64,000 bases of DNA, taken from CAZBDV01 sp964490765. GTDB lineage: Bacteria; Cloacimonadota; Cloacimonadia; Cloacimonadales; JAJBBL01. Location: assembly GCA_964490765.1 (NCBI GenBank), contig CAZBDV010000003.1, forward strand, positions 54,746 through 118,745. Direction: 5' to 3'. Both the position numbers and the translations under genes were made by a program. The notes under the pieces are model-generated. The model had not been told where the DNA came from, did no database searches, and was given only the letters and a program-made list of their open reading frames with translations. This document shows, piece after piece, positions 62,996 through 64,000 of the stretch (its first letter is position 1; each line of letters opens with the position of its first letter).

Positions 62996-64000
62996 TCATT
63001 TTTCTTGTTGTAACATATCTTTCAAATCATCAGTTATCTCTGCAAGCCTCTCCTTTCCGGGTATGTATTGCTCTCTGATAGAGGGGAGAAGCTCGAATTT
63101 ACACTCTTTCATATATTGCTCAAGAATAGCAACACTCTGACCACCCCAACCGTAGGAGCCAAAAGCGAGTCCTGTTCTCTCTTTGGGTGCCAGTCCCTTC
63201 ATATAAGTTAAAAACGCAGCAATAGAGGGGAGAATGTTGTTATTTAGCGTAGGTGATCCAACACAGATATATTCAGAATCAATCAAATCTGTCATAATAT
63301 CAGAGATATGATTGTGCTGAAGATTGAGCATCTTAACTGGTATACCGGTAAGTTCGAAAGCCTTCAAGATGGCATAGGCAATCATTTCGGTCGATTTCCA
63401 CATCGTATCATAAACAATAACCCCCTTCTTCTCCGTTACGTTAGCAGACCATCTTTTATATTCTCTGATAATGTCGGGGATGTGTTTTTTCCAGATAAGG
63501 CCATGGCTTGGTGCAATGATATCTGGGCCTAGAGATTCGACAGCAGGAAGCACTTTTTTCACCTGTTCGCCGTAAGGTAATACAATGTTTGCGTAGTATT
63601 TTCTGGCCTCTTCCATCATAATATCAAATGGATAATCTTCATCGAATCTCTCGGAAGAAGCGATATGCTGGCCGAAAGCATCGTTGGAAAAGAGTATCTT
63701 GTCATCATGGGAGTAGGTTACCATATTATCGGGCCAATGAACCATTGGTGTGAGGACAAACTGATAATTCTTGCCCCCAATGTTGATCCTTTCATCATTC
63801 TTAACTGCCCGGAAATTCCAGTTCTCTTTATAATGAAACTGGAGTCCTTTTTCTCCATTCGGAGAGGTAATGATTTCTACACCGGGATTCAGTTTCAGCA
63901 GTTCTGGTAAAGATCCTGAATGGTCCATCTCGACATGGTTCTGAATGATTACATCGATTTTGTGAGGATCGATTATCTTGCTTATTCTCTCGATAAGCTG
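62996..64000 (-). CDS. flavodiiron protein (FprA/ROO), 5' end outside window
   Basis: 334 codons are visible; the N-terminal about 60-70 residues lie to the right of 64000. The lactamase-like diiron domain has HVEMDH (the HxExDH metal motif), later VHWPDNM, SNDAFGQ and PSHGLIWK. The flavodoxin domain starts near VIVYDTMWKSTEM and has GSPTLNNNILPSI and GSYGWGGQ. It reduces O2 (or NO) to water with electrons from rubredoxin. First visible gene of the oxygen-defence island. Confidence 0.95.
   Translation of the reverse strand, partial: QLIERISKIIDPHKIDVIIQNHVEMDHSGSLPELLKLNPGVEIITSPNGEKGLQFHYKENWNFRAVKNDERINIGGKNYQFVLTPMVHWPDNMVTYSHDDKILFSNDAFGQHIASSERFDEDYPFDIMMEEARKYYANIVLPYGEQVKKVLPAVESLGPDIIAPSHGLIWKKHIPDIIREYKRWSANVTEKKGVIVYDTMWKSTEMIAYAILKAFELTGIPVKMLNLQHNHISDIMTDLIDSEYICVGSPTLNNNILPSIAAFLTYMKGLAPKERTGLAFGSYGWGGQSVAILEQYMKECKFELLPSIREQYIPGKERLAEITDDLKDMLQQEK

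Overview
The window reads as a piece of chromosome from an anaerobic Gram-negative-type bacterium of the FCB (Fibrobacteres-Chlorobi-Bacteroidetes) superphylum; Candidatus Cloacimonadota or a close relative is my best inference. Two large secreted proteins end in the type IX secretion (T9SS) sorting domain with the 'NYPNPFNP' motif. An apolipoprotein N-acyltransferase and a lipoprotein point to an outer membrane. The right end is a dense oxygen-defence island (rubredoxin, rubrerythrins, superoxide reductase, ferritin, flavodiiron protein) typical of strict anaerobes. Promoters look like ordinary sigma70 (TTGACA) rather than the Bacteroidota TTTG type, and GGAGG ribosome sites are common. The taxonomic call is inference from gene content only.

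Layout. 1-5.6 kb (minus): recJ, a lipoprotein, lnt, a MerR regulator and a truncated sugar-nucleotide epimerase. 5.8-11 kb (plus): a branched structured RNA element followed by an Mrp/Mnh cation/proton antiporter operon (E, F, G, a 39-aa small ORF, an MbhD-like piece, a PTS EIIA-like protein, a small PII-like protein, B, an MbhE-like piece, C, D) with only one large antiporter subunit. 11-12.6 kb (minus): a PhzF-family protein and a secreted protein. 13-24 kb (plus): a ferritin-like protein, an unusual selenocysteine-type tRNA with a cysteine (GCA) anticodon, a cupin, an M42 peptidase, a NatA / NatB-CPBP ABC exporter, glmS, recO and a DHH-CBS-tRNA nucleotidyltransferase fusion.

23.7-31 kb: pyrroline-5-carboxylate dehydrogenase divergent from a TetR regulator, a DUF697-like membrane protein, a DppA-type peptidase, a long 25-bp intergenic hairpin, maf, an amidohydrolase and a conserved hypothetical. 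31-44 kb (minus): a tandem cysteine-cluster protein, an NtrB/NtrC-like two-component pair, glutamate dehydrogenase, two tandem ~1000-aa paralogues with a PEP-synthase ATP-grasp domain, ddl and a small hypothetical. 44.3-46.6 kb (plus): an SdpR/SdpI-like autoregulated operon with a secreted hydrolase. 46.7-50.7 kb (minus): a ROK protein and a four-PAS hybrid sensor kinase whose phosphoacceptor histidine is replaced by tyrosine. 51-60.7 kb (plus): lepB, hemW, an FCB-type protein of unknown function, and two T9SS cargo proteins, each followed by a strong terminator. 60.8-64 kb (minus): the oxygen-defence island.

Together the genes suggest a fermentative, amino-acid-using anaerobe: glutamate dehydrogenase, pyrroline-5-carboxylate dehydrogenase, D-amino and M42 peptidases and a secreted subtilase fit protein degradation, while the Mrp system would handle sodium/proton energetics. 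The two observations I would check first are the Sec-like tRNA with a Cys anticodon (13435-13529) and the structured RNA in front of the Mrp operon (5811-5935), which could be a sodium-sensing riboswitch.
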